A stretch of DNA of 64,000 nt. Source: Boswellia sacra (taxonomy: Eukaryota > Streptophyta > Magnoliopsida > Sapindales > Burseraceae). The notes beneath the pieces were generated by a model, which saw nothing but the letters and a program-made list of their open reading frames with translations, was not told where the DNA came from and searched no databases. The stretch covers positions 2,170,001 through 2,234,000 of the forward strand of contig SNVD02006955.1 in NCBI GenBank assembly GCA_013180625.2, written 5' to 3'. A program made the position numbers and the translations under genes. Shown here piece by piece: positions 1 through 11,664 of this stretch (within the stretch, counting starts at the first letter, position 1; the number at the start of each line of letters is the position of its first letter).

Positions 1-78
1 CCACCGTTTTCGAGTTATCGATCAAACCAAAGAGAGATTTTAAAGCCTGCGTTATTCACTTTAAGATCTGATCATACT

Positions 79-2325
79 ATGGCAAGCTCCAAGACGTCAG
101 TTCATGACTTCACCGTTAAGGTCAGTTTTTCTGGGGTTCTTTTTGTCTGCTCTTACTTCGAATCTTACGGGCTTGATTGCTGTAAAGGCGCGTGCTTGGT
201 TTTGTTTCTTTTGAGTTTTCGACAAATGGGCTTTTGTGTTTTTCTCTGATGAGAAATGGGTTAGTGTTTGTTTAATATTACCCATTCCTGCGTTTTCAAA
301 AGATAACTCCTTTGTTGTTGTGCTCAGAAGATTAAAAATTGAAGCTTTGTCTTTGCTTGTTTTAGATTCCTGAGAATTTGAAATGCTTTGGCTTTTAAAA
401 TGGTTTTTTTTTTCAGTTATTGTATTTTGTCATCTACCGAACAACAAATAAAGTTTGTCGTTCTTTCGTTATGGACTCTAATGGGAAAATGAAATGGAAC
501 TTTTAAATTAGCTTCTTTTCTTTTTCTAAAATCGTCTTGTGATTCTAGTTTTTTATTTTTATTTTTTCTACATTCGCTTTCCATAGAAAAAAAAATGAAA
601 GATTGATTAGTCAATTGTGAAAGGAGACTCCTAAAACTGATTTTCTCATATATTTTTAGGACGTTTGAGACAAGATAGAAATTGAATGTTATCACAATTC
701 AAAACCTTTGTTGGAGTTTCTTTTAATCGACTTCCAAAAGCAATTCTTCGCAGTCAATTCCTCTGGTCTTAGATTCTTGACTTTTTTTAACTTAAACTAT
801 GTAAGGTGCTGGTGAGTGGTGAACTGGTCATAACTCATAAGAGAGACTTGGCTTCTCTTGTTCTATTTGGTCTGTTGTTTTCTATGGTGGGCTAAGTCCA
901 ATAAAAAGAAACAATATTCAATAATCTCAGTGTTTTCTTTATTTCCCTAAAGATGATTTTATATGTTGTGATCTTTTTATTTGTTTGTTTGTTTAATTGG
1001 GCATTTGATATATAATTTTGTTATGTTTTGTTCTCTTACTCACAGGACGCCAAGGGAAATGACGTTGATCTTAGCATTTACAAGGGAAAGGTCCTCTTGA
1101 TTGTAAATGTTGCATCACAATGGTATGTCATAACTCCTGCTTTTAATCACTAATTTGCATCAAATGATAATGCCTTCATTAGATTAATAATTTTGTTGTA
1201 TTATCAGATATGTTCCTGAACTGGTTTCTTTGAAATCAAATTTATAATATATGAATAGCTTTAGTGCATTCCTTGACACAATTCGGGGGGATACAGCAAG
1301 GTTTTTCTGTGTAAAACATAACCTATTACAGAACCTGTTACATAGTGGGGATTTCTAGTAGCCTATTTAAGTTTTGCATCATAATGGTGGCTCCTTTTGC
1401 ATCATAGCTCTTTCTATGTCAGTAATTCATCCCTTTGATTTTGTATGCAGTGGCTTGACCAATTCCAACTACACAGAGCTGAGTCAGTTGTACCAGAAAT
1501 ACAAAGATCAGGGTGAGCTTATAGTACCTTCCTGACTAATGGAATTCTGATGCTTATACACATGAAGCTTTCAATTTTATTCTTCACAAAGTCAATGATG
1601 GTATCACTTGAATATTTCTAACAAGTTTTATTTTTCTTTGATAATTAATTAATTCTACTTCGTGTTTCCCCTGAATGCCATTTTATATTATGCAGGCTTG
1701 GAAATTCTGGCGTTTCCATGTAATCAGTTTGGCTCCCAGGAACCAGGAACCAATGAACAGATTGTAGAATTTGCTTGCACACGCTTTAAGGCTGAGTATC
1801 CCATATTTGATAAGGTACTTATTCTGCAATTTAATAAGTCATCAGTGAAAATGCATCTCTTTTTCTTTTTTTTTTTGGCCTTGGCCCCAAGGTTTCAACA
1901 GGATTGTTTTTTTATCCGTAAATAAAGTGAATTAGTTTTAGCTTTTACATCTACATAGATTTCAAAGAGTGGATGAAGTACTGTCGATATCAAGCCTTAT
2001 TCTTTTGATACAGGTTGATGTGAATGGTGAGAATGCTGCTCCTATATACAAGCACCTGAAATCGGCCAAAGGCGGACTTTTTGGCAGCAATATCAAGTGG
2101 AACTTTTCCAAGTTCTTGGTTGATAAGGATGGGAATGTAGTTGATCGCTATGCCCCCACCACTTCCCCTCTTAGCATTGAGGTAATGCCACTTCGCTGTG
2201 ACCATCAAGTTCCAAATTTAGGGATAATCTTGACTGTGTTTTAGATCTTATTAACTTATAGAACCCTTGTTTATGTTTGTTATTCTTGGCAGAAAGATGT
2301 AAAGAAACAGTTGGGAATTGCTTAA
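79..2325 (+). CDS. GPX8: Phospholipid hydroperoxide glutathione peroxidase (GPX8-like), 6 exons
   Basis: The gene encodes a thiol peroxidase that reduces lipid hydroperoxides and H2O2; plant members normally use thioredoxin. Coding exons read as 79-120, 1046-1122, 1451-1512, 1696-1814, 2014-2181 and 2293-2325; all have GT-AG borders, join in phase and give 166 residues, the usual size for a cytosolic or nuclear plant GPX. The peroxidatic Cys is in the NVASQCG motif, its codon split by intron 2. The FPCNQFG motif supplies the catalytic Gln and the resolving Cys, and KWNFSKF supplies the Trp. The residue at the selenocysteine site is an ordinary Cys codon (TGT). The start is the first ATG and gives [14 protein letters not shown], with no obvious transit peptide. 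It lies tail to tail with a damaged paralogue 740 bp downstream. The GPX8 assignment rests on neighbour order (JMJ17, AHL, BSK) as well as sequence. Confidence 0.95.
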
Positions 2326-3063
2326 GTGCTGCTGATTGCTGCATTAGCACACTGGGTAGATATGAGGGAGTAAATGAAGTATGTTATGATAAATAAGAAA
2401 TTTCAGAAATATATTTCTGATTTTTGTTTCCTTCCATATAGACTTGTGTTGAAGTTTCAGTTAATAATGTAATTTATAATCTGTTTGTTGTAATGAAATA
2501 CCCGGTTTTACTATTTTATTTGTGAGTGCTTGATTTGAATTATCATGAATCCATGTTAGTTTCTCATATGGTTGCAGCCATTTAGAAAATGAAAATAATT
2601 TATGCTACAATATTAAGGTTCTAAATTAGTTCCAGTATTTTAGTATTTTGGAAGGAAATGTCCATGACAATGACAGAACACCTGGTAACTTGAGCACAAG
2701 CAACTCTAATTATGCTTCGTGGATTGCACGGCTCTTCTCAGCATAACTTTTTAACTTCGATATACAGCAAGCGCAAACAGGAGTTTGGATCTCCATCTCC
2801 TCATATTCATAAGTAACGTTTCCGGTTATAGTGTTTGTAACTTGGCATTTCAATGTAAAAAGGATAAGCGAACATCTTATTCTTGAGTTTTGCTGCAACC
2901 CTAACCAACCCTCGTCTCAGCACTCATGAGACGCACAGTAGCTTCCGAATGTCATGCTGCAACATTTATAAAAGTTAAGAAATTACACGACACCAGCGTT
3001 GGTGATTACGTGCATTGTAAATCAACTTCTAAGAATCAGATAAATTACGGGACTAGGATTTAC
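2326..3063. other. Spacer between convergent GPX genes
   Basis: This stretch holds the 3' UTR of the forward GPX gene and the 3' side of the reverse GPX copy. At about 2738-2763 (minus strand) the sequence reads roughly I-E-V-K-K-L-C-stop, like the expected last GPX exon, but no AG acceptor sits directly in front of it. An acceptor just inside it would give a different short tail ending at 2710. The final exon of the reverse copy is therefore unresolved. Confidence 0.5.
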
Positions 3064-4448
3064 CTCAAGGCTAAGAGGAGAAGTTGTAGGGTAATAACGT
3101 TCAACAATTTGGCCATTCTTGTCAACCAAAAACTTGGCAAAGTTCCACTGGATATCATCCCCGAAAATACCCCATTTGCCCGACTTCAAGAACTTGTACA
3201 GTGGAGAAGCATACTAACCATTCACATCAATCTGATGTCGAAGCAACAAGGAGACAGTTAAGCATATACAACAAGAATTCGTATAACATTGTTAAGTGCT
3301 GGAATGATGGCTAGTGCCAAGAAGCAAAACATTAAGCTGACATTTACAAGTCATTTTCATAAGATTAACGTCTGACTTCTGGTCTATAAATTAGCTGAAA
3401 TTCACATAACTGACCATTCTTTTTTCTTTTATCATCAAGTCGTTAGTTATCTTAAATACGAGCATACCTTCTCAAAAATTGGAAATTCTGATTTAAAGCG
3501 AGTGCAGACAAACTCTCTGATCTGATCATTACTTCCCGGTTCCTCCTCACCAAATTGATTGCATGGAAATGCCAGAATCTCTAGGCCTGTTCCAAGACAA
3601 ATGAAAAGACCTGTCTGTAAATATGATATTGCAAAAGAATCAAATGTAACTTCAAGTTAAAAATACAAACCTTGATCTTTGTACTTTTCATATAATTGAT
3701 TCAGCTCAGTATAATTCGAGTTGGTCATTCCACTGCAACAATCAAAACGCAAAAGAAAATGGACAAGAAAATTGAAAGTGATTAAATGCATGGGTAGCAA
3801 AAAGAAAAAAGAGAACAAATTGATTGCCTAGATCGTACAGCTGGCAGAAGAGAAATCAGTAACATAATCTCCTGAGCTACAAGAATCAAAATAAAACAAC
3901 AATCACAAGCAAAGCAGACGAGGAATACCATTTTGAAGCCACGTTAACCATCAGTAGGACTTCTCCTTTGTATTTGCTAAGATTCACATCATGACCTTTC
4001 GCATCCTGCTCAAGTTGAAAAGAATATCAATGTACAACCAATAGATAGACTAACATATTAGTTGAACTACTCCCTGTTACTCATGGAGGCTTCAATCTCC
4101 AACACCAAGCATACCCAACAAAAAATAGAAAAAGAAAAAAATATTTCTGACGACAAAGGTGGCACTTGCTAAACTATATATATATATATATATATAACAT
4201 AAGATCACATATGAATTAACAGAACCACAACAAAACAAGCTTCTCCCATCCCATGGATTGGCCTTACACTGTGACTGAAACAACAAATTAAATAATAGAA
4301 ATCGTGTGCAGGTGTACGGCCATGTGAAAGTAAGTCACAAACAAGAACTGAAAGGACGAAATTAAAGATTTTGATGAGAAAACAGGAAACATACCTTGAC
4401 AGTGAAGTCATAAATTGATTCTGGGTTCTGTACTAATTGGCTTGTCAT
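3064..4448 (-). pseudogene. Second glutathione peroxidase copy with in-frame TAG stop
   Basis: Five exons read on the minus strand: 4448-4395, 4005-3929, 3732-3671, 3586-3468 and 3231-3064. Exons 2 to 5 are 77, 62, 119 and 168 bp, exactly as in the forward GPX gene next door, and all splice sites are GT-AG. The protein starts MTSQLVQNPESIYDFTVK and keeps the NVASKCG and FPCNQFG motifs. Codon 110 (3216-3214, fifth codon after the exon 5 Gly of DVNG) is TAG where GPX genes carry an Asn/Asp/Glu-type codon; the rest of exon 5, including QWNFAKF, stays open. Translation would stop after 109 residues, without the catalytic Trp. The terminal exon is also unclear. It could be a recent pseudogene, an allele carrying a nonsense change, or an assembly error. 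The sequence differs from GPX8 enough to be an old paralogue, not a fresh tandem copy. Confidence 0.85.
4175..4196. repeat. (TA)11 microsatellite
   Basis: This perfect TA dinucleotide run lies in the first intron of the reverse GPX copy. Confidence 0.9.
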
Positions 4449-6029
4449 CCTGTAATCAGCACTGTTGAGATAGAGAGAAGGAAACGGAGCAGAGAGAGCA
4501 CCAGAACCACAGTTGAGGAAACACAGTGAAACATTAAAGCAAAGCATAAAGCATGCCTTTTGGCATTTGTAACTGTTGACTGTTTGCACGTGTTGGCACT
4601 TCTGTTTCTGCTCGTGTGGCGTTGATAACTCATTTCTCAGGTTTAACTTCTTTAGTTAGTTAGCAACCTCATCAACATCGAACAATAGATCCCCCAAGGA
4701 ACAGAACGTACAAATTCATTAGAGAATAGAAGAGTCAAAAAAATAAAATAAAATAACGATACTGAAAATAAAGACGACACGTCGTCATCGGCAGTAAACA
4801 TAGACGACGTATCGTTTCACAGTTGCTTGAATTTCAATGGCTACAGAGGAAAAGGGGTTTCAATACTATCAATTATACTGGCCGGGACTAGATGGTTTAC
4901 ATGTTTACTTTGTTTATGTTTTTTAAAATCATTTTCATATTTTACACATCTATCAATATATTTTAAATCAATTTCAATAATTATTCTTTTCAAAATTCAA
5001 CATCAAAACACTAGTAACATATCTTTACATCAGTTTTTAACATTAGGCAAACTTATTGTTTAAAGAGAATTTTCATATTTTTGTATTTAGCTTTTATGGT
5101 ATTCAAACGTTGTTTTCCGAAGATATCAGAGGATCCACCAGGGAATACTCACGCGCCATACGGGATTTTTTTATCAGTAGAACAACAAGGGGATGTAGTT
5201 GTACTGAGTGGACTGTGTCTGGTTGCATAGACCTTTACCTGAACCACCAGTGAAAGAACCTCAGTCCTCGTAAATCCAGCATGCTGGTTGGGATTCTCCG
5301 CTTCAGTTATGTAAGGGTACGGATTGAACCAATCAAGATGCCGACAAGGTTTACCAACCTTGGTCCTGGCCCCTGGGTAGCAGTGTGCCAACAAATGCTT
5401 TGTTATGGCATGATCACATGTTTTTTATTATAAACTCGTCCGCATAGAAGCTTTTTATTTCCGTATAACAGTTATTATATTATCTCGACCGAGAATTCTC
5501 TTTTGCAGTACTCAGAATTTTGCACAATTGCCTTCGCAACTTGGACTGTTATCCAGACTACATCTGCAAGATATCCGTCAGACTTATAGTAAACATAACA
5601 AACAGGCTCAGTTTCATGCAAATGCCAGCTTTTTCTACAAAAAATCATTTTGTAATCGCAAATCCTACCTTCTGAGAACCAAGATTGTGGCAGCAGCTCT
5701 GCCAACTACTTCAATGAAATAAAAATTAGAAAAAAATTACAACAGAATCTGAAGGCTTAAAAGAACATTTTCTTGGAACGTAGTTAACCTTAGAGACAAC
5801 AGATGTTTCCTCCCTAGCATATCTTAACTGCAAACTCGAAAAATTTTCAACCAGTTCCCACTGTTATTTTGAGAACCTCAAGATGATGACTGTTACAAAC
5901 TAAGTTAGCATAAACCCCATGCCCCAGTGGAGCATATAGAGTAGATTTCAGATGTTCAGCATTTTGACGGATTCAGTAAATTTACAACACCATGTATGTA
6001 CAAATCATCATGTCTGTTGTAGCAAATTA
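4449..6029. other. Intergenic region upstream of the reverse GPX copy; AHL 3' side
   Basis: The left part is the promoter side of the reverse GPX copy and the right part (about 5,700-6,029) should be the AHL 3' UTR. Between them, about 5,100-5,700 is less AT-rich and has open minus-strand frames (5149-5394 and 5475-5705). I do not recognise a family, a start context or splice structure in them, so they are not called as genes. Confidence 0.5.
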
Positions 6030-9000
6030 TCATCCACGCGTCAAGTCAATCTCAGTATGGGGGTTTCTCAGATCAACTGGTCGCGAGCCAGGCCAGGCAC
6101 TTATTGCAGGATGTGAGAAATTATGAGAGGCAGGTCCACAAGCTGGGGTAGCTGACTTGTTACTTGGCTGGGGTGTAAAATTCTTATCACTTGCAGGCGC
6201 AGCTACTTGTTTGTTCTTGGTTTTAGGACCACCATATACAAAACTGCATACAACCACCTGCAGTAAGCAGTAATATGTAAGATTGAGATCCCCAACCTGC
6301 AAGTAACATCCAACTCTAGATACGTGAATACACATTAACTAATCACTTGCTAACATCGACCTCTGATACTTGCACAACCCCAATAATATCACACTCCCTG
6401 TGCAAACTTAACCATCCTACAAAGCAGTCATGCAACGAAGAAGCCGAAAATGTACAGATGCATAACCAGTACTGTCCACTTAGAATCAAGCAATATGAAA
6501 TTATGTGATGAACAGCAAAACACATGGCACATGCACAAATACATTCTTGTAGGCCTGCATGCAACTCAACCATAAAATGAAAATGTTGGTTCTTGGTTGA
6601 ACCCCTTCAAATTGATGGTCCCAGTTGCAAGGAAAACTAGTTCACCATGACAGAGATTGAGATGAGCATAGCAGACATGAAATGTCGATGGAATGCAAAT
6701 AAATGGATGAAAAGTTTAAAGATTGTAACTAGGCATAATGCAATGAAGAATACAATAAAGAGTAATAAAAGTACCTGAACTGGGCTTGCTGCAATAAGCT
6801 CTGCAACCCCACCCCCAAAAACATGACCATCAGGACTAGAAAGAGAAGCACTTACACCACCAGTTCTATTGCGAGGACTGCCATCTTCAGCAACCAAGTA
6901 AGACCCTGATAGGCATAATATCTGGAAACGACCCTACATAATTTACAAATCATATAAGTTCCTCCAAACTGACCTAAACATCGTCATCAAAGAAAGGGTA
7001 ACAGGAAAAACAAATGCCAATAAGGAAGAGAAACATATGGAATTTAGTTGAAAATTGTTGAGAAAAGTAATCACTATAATTGGCAAGTCACTTAAATCTG
7101 ATGCAGCCCGCCAACACATTTATACCAAAAATATAAGATAAAAAAAGAAAAATGTAATTGGGGGGCTCATATTGATTTGCTAGAAATGTCTTAAAGCAGA
7201 AAGAAAACATGTGACACCTTCATATTCTAATTGCTGAACACAAATTCCATAATAGAGACTGAATAGTATTTAAGTAAAATGGTTTATTGTGAATAAAGAA
7301 AGAAAGAAAGAAAAATACTATAGAGTGCTTGAACCTCATATGTGACAGTGGGGATCGAAGAAGCAGGCTGACGAAGTGTTACTGAGGAAACAGTACCACT
7401 GCCTGACAAGATGCAGACAGCCCTTGGCCTTTGTTGTGAGAACGACAATACTTTTGCCACAATGTCCTGCAGAAGATGAAACAATTAGCTCCTATGACAA
7501 AACATTTCAAGTTAAAAATGTATGAACCAATAATTCTGACATCATCCTATCCCGTGAAGGATCTTTTTGATAGATGAGGTTCTTACCATGGATTTTTTGA
7601 CACTAAATTTACACAAAACTGAGTTCAAATCTTGAAATATGACATTACATTCTTACTAAGGGACTTTGTCAAACCCAACTGAGGAAAAAGCAGTGGATTC
7701 ACATATATGCATATGTAGTGTTATTCTCTCTGCTTAATATGCTATCGTTACATAAGTTCCCAAGATATGGATGTCTTGGAATCAAATAACTGCATATACC
7801 ATAGCCATCTGTATAAGCTAAACAAAGCACTAACTTATAGTGGTATATAAGAAGCTAAAAAGTATAAATAAAAAAAATAAAAATAAAACCCTATTCTAGT
7901 GTATCAGATAGATGTGTTTGTAAAATCATCCAACCTCGAACTCAAAAAGGAAGCACTAAATACAAAGTGCAAAAGCTTCATTTTTTAATAGAGTTTAGAA
8001 CTGGATTGAGTGTAGCGTACCTCTCCAAGTCCAACGGCAAGCACATGTGGTGCAAAAGCCAGTCCTGCTGAATTGTTCATCCATTCGCCTGACAGAAACA
8101 GTTAAAATTAGACTTAAAGAAGGAGAAAACAAGGTTCAACAACACTCAAATAGCATATCCTAAAAACAAATAGCTATCAAAATATCCAGGAGACTTACTG
8201 ACATGCACTGAGCAAAAGGAGAGAGAGGGATTCAAACCCTCAATAGTTCTTTGTTCCGAACTATACCTGTTTTCAAGACCGGAGCTATCAACCACTCCGC
8301 CATCTCTCCGAAAGGCAATTTCTATTTAACTTTTAACAACTAGAACATGGCCATACGAGTTGATACTATCACTATGTATAGAGAGATATCAGGTGTGAAT
8401 CTATAGGTCAATCTATTGACGATTGAATAAAAATAGGTTATTATAATTTCAAGCAAGCCGCAATAGCGAAATCGGTAGAGACGCTGCTCTTAGGAAGCAG
8501 TGCTAAAGCATCTTGGTTCGAGTCCAAGTAGCGGGACAGCATCTTCTAAAAGACATAAAAAAGCCCTATAATGAATTTAATTTTGAATTTCCATTTCCAA
8601 ATACATGAGGGCAGAGTATTTAATCAGAATAAATTTAAAATTTCGTGAACCCTTTTCCTCAGAGTATTTCCACAACAGAAACGAAATCAAAGACTAGAGC
8701 AGAAATCTGTGGTGCAAACATCAAACAAGACCAACTACACAAATTGTGACTTCTCCGTTCCTTAAAAAATCACCTGAGAATTTGCAACTTCTTAATATGA
8801 TTGAACACAAATGTGATAGTTTTTGGCCCTTTGTCAATGAGGATGATACAGTCATTTAAAACATTCAATAGCAAGGGTAGATGGAACCTAGAAGCGAAAG
8901 AAGTGGCCTGAAAAATTGGATTAGGAAATACTACTTATGCATTAGATTCTCTTTGAAAACATCACAAAGTGTTTCGCATCAATAGATATCTTGCAACAAT

Positions 9001-9640
9001 TAATAAGACAATATAGAAGAAAAAGCCCTTATTAACTGTTGCCGCCGTAACTTATCACTGGATGATGCTACATTACAAGGCTGAAAATATATTATGATTT
9101 ATCAATATGCAGATAAAATGTTTTGACACATACACGCTTTGAGGCTAAAAATCTAAGCTACATTATAGTTGCGACATCGAAATCGTATCAAAATCCAGTC
9201 ACAGACATACCAAGACTCGCCAATTGCTGTTTCCTCCCAGTACCAGGAGGCCGGCCTCTCCCCCGCTTCAATGTCTGAGAATCTGATGCTGATGAAGGCT
9301 TAGGCTTAGCCGGCAAAGGCGAAAGTCCAAGAGAAACCTGTCCAGCAGGCGCATATTTCCGGGGCCTACCTCTCTTCTTCTTCACTGGCTCACTCAGTGA
9401 CACACCTGAAGGCACACCAGCATTATGGACAAGATTGGAATGTCTGGACTCCACTGCAAATGTTGATCCCACATGTGGTTGAGTTGAAAAGCTAGGGTTT
9501 GATGAGTTTCTGAACCCAGGTGGTGTGTGTAATGCTGCACCAGTTTGTGGAGCTGACTGAGCTCCACCAGCTACTCCTCTATGTTGAAAGTAATAGGGAG
9601 CTGAGCCACCAGACACAACCATGGCTTCTCTTCCATCCAT
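6030..9640 (-). CDS. AHL: AT-hook motif nuclear-localized protein (AHL, two AT-hooks plus PPC), 5 exons
   Basis: AHL proteins bind the minor groove of AT-rich DNA and matrix attachment regions in the nucleus and act in multimeric regulatory complexes. Coding exons 9640-9211, 8088-8021, 7466-7335, 6933-6775 and 6257-6030 join in phase to 338 residues. Residues 1-85 are Gly/Ser/Pro-rich. AT-hook 1 is RGRPRKY at about 90-96; AT-hook 2 is the RGRGRPPG stretch at about 126-133. The PPC/DUF296 domain follows from about residue 150 and includes GRFQIL, close to the family hexapeptide GRFEIL. The tail is rich in Pro, Ala and Asn and ends after TEIDLTRG. Two AT-hooks and several introns point to the intron-containing AHL clade (AHL1-14 type), and gene order suggests AHL5/AHL12. 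Intron 1 carries a plastid DNA insertion. An upstream leader with purine-rich minus-strand complement lies at about 10,200-10,330. Confidence 0.93.
8217..8309 (-). pseudogene. trnS-UGA: Plastid-derived trnS-UGA copy (decayed)
   Basis: On the minus strand the sequence starts GGAGAGATGGCGGAGTGG and ends TCCCTCTCTCTCCT, with CTTGAAAA in the anticodon loop (anticodon TGA) and a long variable arm. This is the plastid class II tRNA-Ser. Several substitutions and an altered variable arm compared with the usual plastid gene suggest a non-functional nuclear copy. Confidence 0.85.
8457..8537 (+). pseudogene. trnL-UAG: Plastid-derived trnL-UAG copy (decayed)
   Basis: The sequence starts GCCGCAATAGCGAAATCGG, has the anticodon loop CTCTTAGGAAG (anticodon TAG) and the T-arm GGTTCGAGTCC. 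The 3' acceptor strand (AGCGGGAC) pairs imperfectly with the 5' strand, so the acceptor stem has decayed. The next 70 bp resemble the plastid sequence after trnL-UAG, as I recall it. Confidence 0.85.
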
Positions 9641-11664
9641 GCATTTACTAAAGGAAATTGTAGATTAAAAAAAAGTTTTTATTTTTTGGGTAGCAAGAAA
9701 ATGAGTGTTTATAACTATAATCACAAACTCCTAAAATAAGAAAAAGATTCTAATATCACCGGAACAAGTAAAGACTCAAAAGGAGACTTCATAGAAAGGA
9801 TTTTAATCCAAACAGGGGAAATCTTAAAACAACAACAACAGATATATAAATTCCTAAACAAAAATTTAGACAAAAGAAAAGAAAAGAGAATCCCTTTTTA
9901 ACCCTTAATCATGGAAAAATACAAACTTTGCATAATTTGAAAACATCAACAGGGTTTTACCGGGGTTTTTCTTGAAAATGAAGAAAATCTAACAACCCCA
10001 CAAAAATTTAAGCTTAACCCACATAACCAGACGAAAATACAGTTAAAGGGTGTACATTTAAGTCTTCACTCTTCAGGGAGCCATAACAGAACCAAGAATG
10101 CATGAAACAAAAGCAGCAAGAAGAAGGCAAAGCGAAACTCAGCAAGAGAGCAGCTCTAGCAGCATGCCTAAGCTCATCGAAGAGAGAAAAACAAAAACAA
10201 AACAAAACCCTAGATTTAAAATCTAGCGTTTTGAAAAAAAATGCAGGTTGAGGAGCTAGGAAAAGAAAAAGAGAGAGAGAAAGAAAAGACAGAGAGAAAA
10301 ATGAATTGAAAAATAAAGAGCTTTTGAATTAAAGTGTGAAGGTGAAGACCTCTTTTTTGTTTCTTTATTGTCAAGTAGCCACTCGCTAGTAGTAGTCAGA
10401 GAAGGGAAAATGTAAGTGTGTCACAACTTAAAAAACAAAAATTTTCCAAGTCTATATAGTGTCAAGTGACTGAGCAATTGAAGGTATTGGAAGACACAGA
10501 TTGGAGGGGTCCACTAAAGTAAGCTAATAAAACCCTACAGTGCAATACCATGTCCTTGTCAGAAATTGCCAGTTTTTAGGTTTGGGAGAGGAGTAACTTT
10601 CTTTTCTTCGTGACTTTGTTTAGACAACTTTTGCTGCTTCTGGTCTTGCTACTACTATTCTTGTGTACTCTCTGATGAAGTGATGAGCTCAAAAGCAGAA
10701 TTCTGAGTAAGGGAGTGACCTGTGATGGGATTTAACAAGCAAAATCTATATCTATTATTTGATGATTTATGTTAACGCTACCATTACAATAACAGTAACA
10801 ACTTATAACTGTTTAATTTTTGTAGCATAACTGTATAAGAATGAGATTGACTTGGATACAGTATTCACAGATACCCAAATCCTAATGGGTCCAATTTGTG
10901 TTTCTTTTGGCCCACCTAAGTTTTAGGCTAACTGGGTTGGATCGGGTTACCCATTTGAGGATGATTAACAGTAGAGTAATGGTACAGAAGCCCCACATTT
11001 TCTCTTGGTAAGCCCGCTTTCGATTAAATGAATGATAAAATAGTAACATAACGAAAGAATTCTGCAAAAAAATCTACCAATTTTTTTATAGTTTATGAAA
11101 AATCTTCCATACTGGTCAGCAACATTTTAGGACTAGCTGTAATTAATTTTCAAGTTGAAGCTCATTATTACTGCTCATGTATGTTATCCAACCACATTAA
11201 CATAACCTGCAGGCCACAAAATGCAGGCCGCAAAATAATCTATCTGTTGCCGCAAGCATATATTCTTTTCATTGCATAGGAATGATGATTGATGAATAAG
11301 AGAATAACAATGATGCACGGTTGGAAAACGTATGTGCTGTTTCATCGACCTATTAAGCAACTTGAAGAAAATAAGGTCATCTATCGTGTCACCTTTCTGA
11401 GTAATCACTTTTGATTTGGTGAAAAGAATTTGTCTTTGTCTTGATATGTTGCCATGGCTGTCACTTTCAGTACTCTAATGGAATAAAGATGCTTGGACCA
11501 TTGACTCGCAGGGGCAATTATCAAAGTTTGAGTTCAAGAGCCAACCAGCCAAGCGGATAATGAAATTATATTTCATAAATAAACTCACTAATACATCAGA
11601 TTTGAATATCATGAGCTCAGGAATGGATTCATGAAATGGCCTTAAAGTAGACCTCATTTCGGCT
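9641..11664. other. AHL leader and promoter side; spacer to the RuvX-like gene
   Basis: This contains the AHL 5' UTR, probably with an intron, and its promoter on the left, then an AT-rich spacer that ends at the RuvX-like stop codon. An AG-rich stretch at about 10,255-10,310 corresponds to a CT-rich leader on the minus strand, common in plant 5' UTRs. No further gene is recognised. Confidence 0.5.

Larger units (their letters stand above)
8205..8610. mobile_element. Plastid DNA insertion (NUPT) in AHL intron 1
   Basis: This block holds two decayed plastid tRNA genes and, by recollection, some of their plastid flanks. trnS-UGA and trnL-UAG lie in different parts of typical plant plastomes (large and small single copy), so their being about 150 bp apart implies two plastid pieces joined before or during nuclear insertion. 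The outer limits are estimates. The block lies within the intron between AHL coding exons 1 and 2 and should be removed by splicing. Confidence 0.85.

Noticed and set aside
3214..3216. TAG in the GPX copy as a recoded amino acid, given that animal GPX proteins use selenocysteine
   Set aside because: Selenocysteine uses TGA, sits at the peroxidatic site and is not used by land plants. Here the codon is TAG at a different position and the peroxidatic site is Cys.
4740..4815. ACGTCGTC-type near-palindromes upstream of the GPX copy as a regulatory system
   Set aside because: Two short ACGT-containing motifs could be bZIP sites, but they are too short and common to call without expression data.
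5149..5705. Minus-strand open frames as a coding gene
   Set aside because: No recognisable domain, start context or splice structure; kept only as an unassigned island.
8217..8537. Functional nuclear tRNA-Ser and tRNA-Leu genes
   Set aside because: Sequence and anticodons match plastid trnS-UGA and trnL-UAG, both have base changes that weaken stems, and flanks look plastid-like, so they are plastid insertions.
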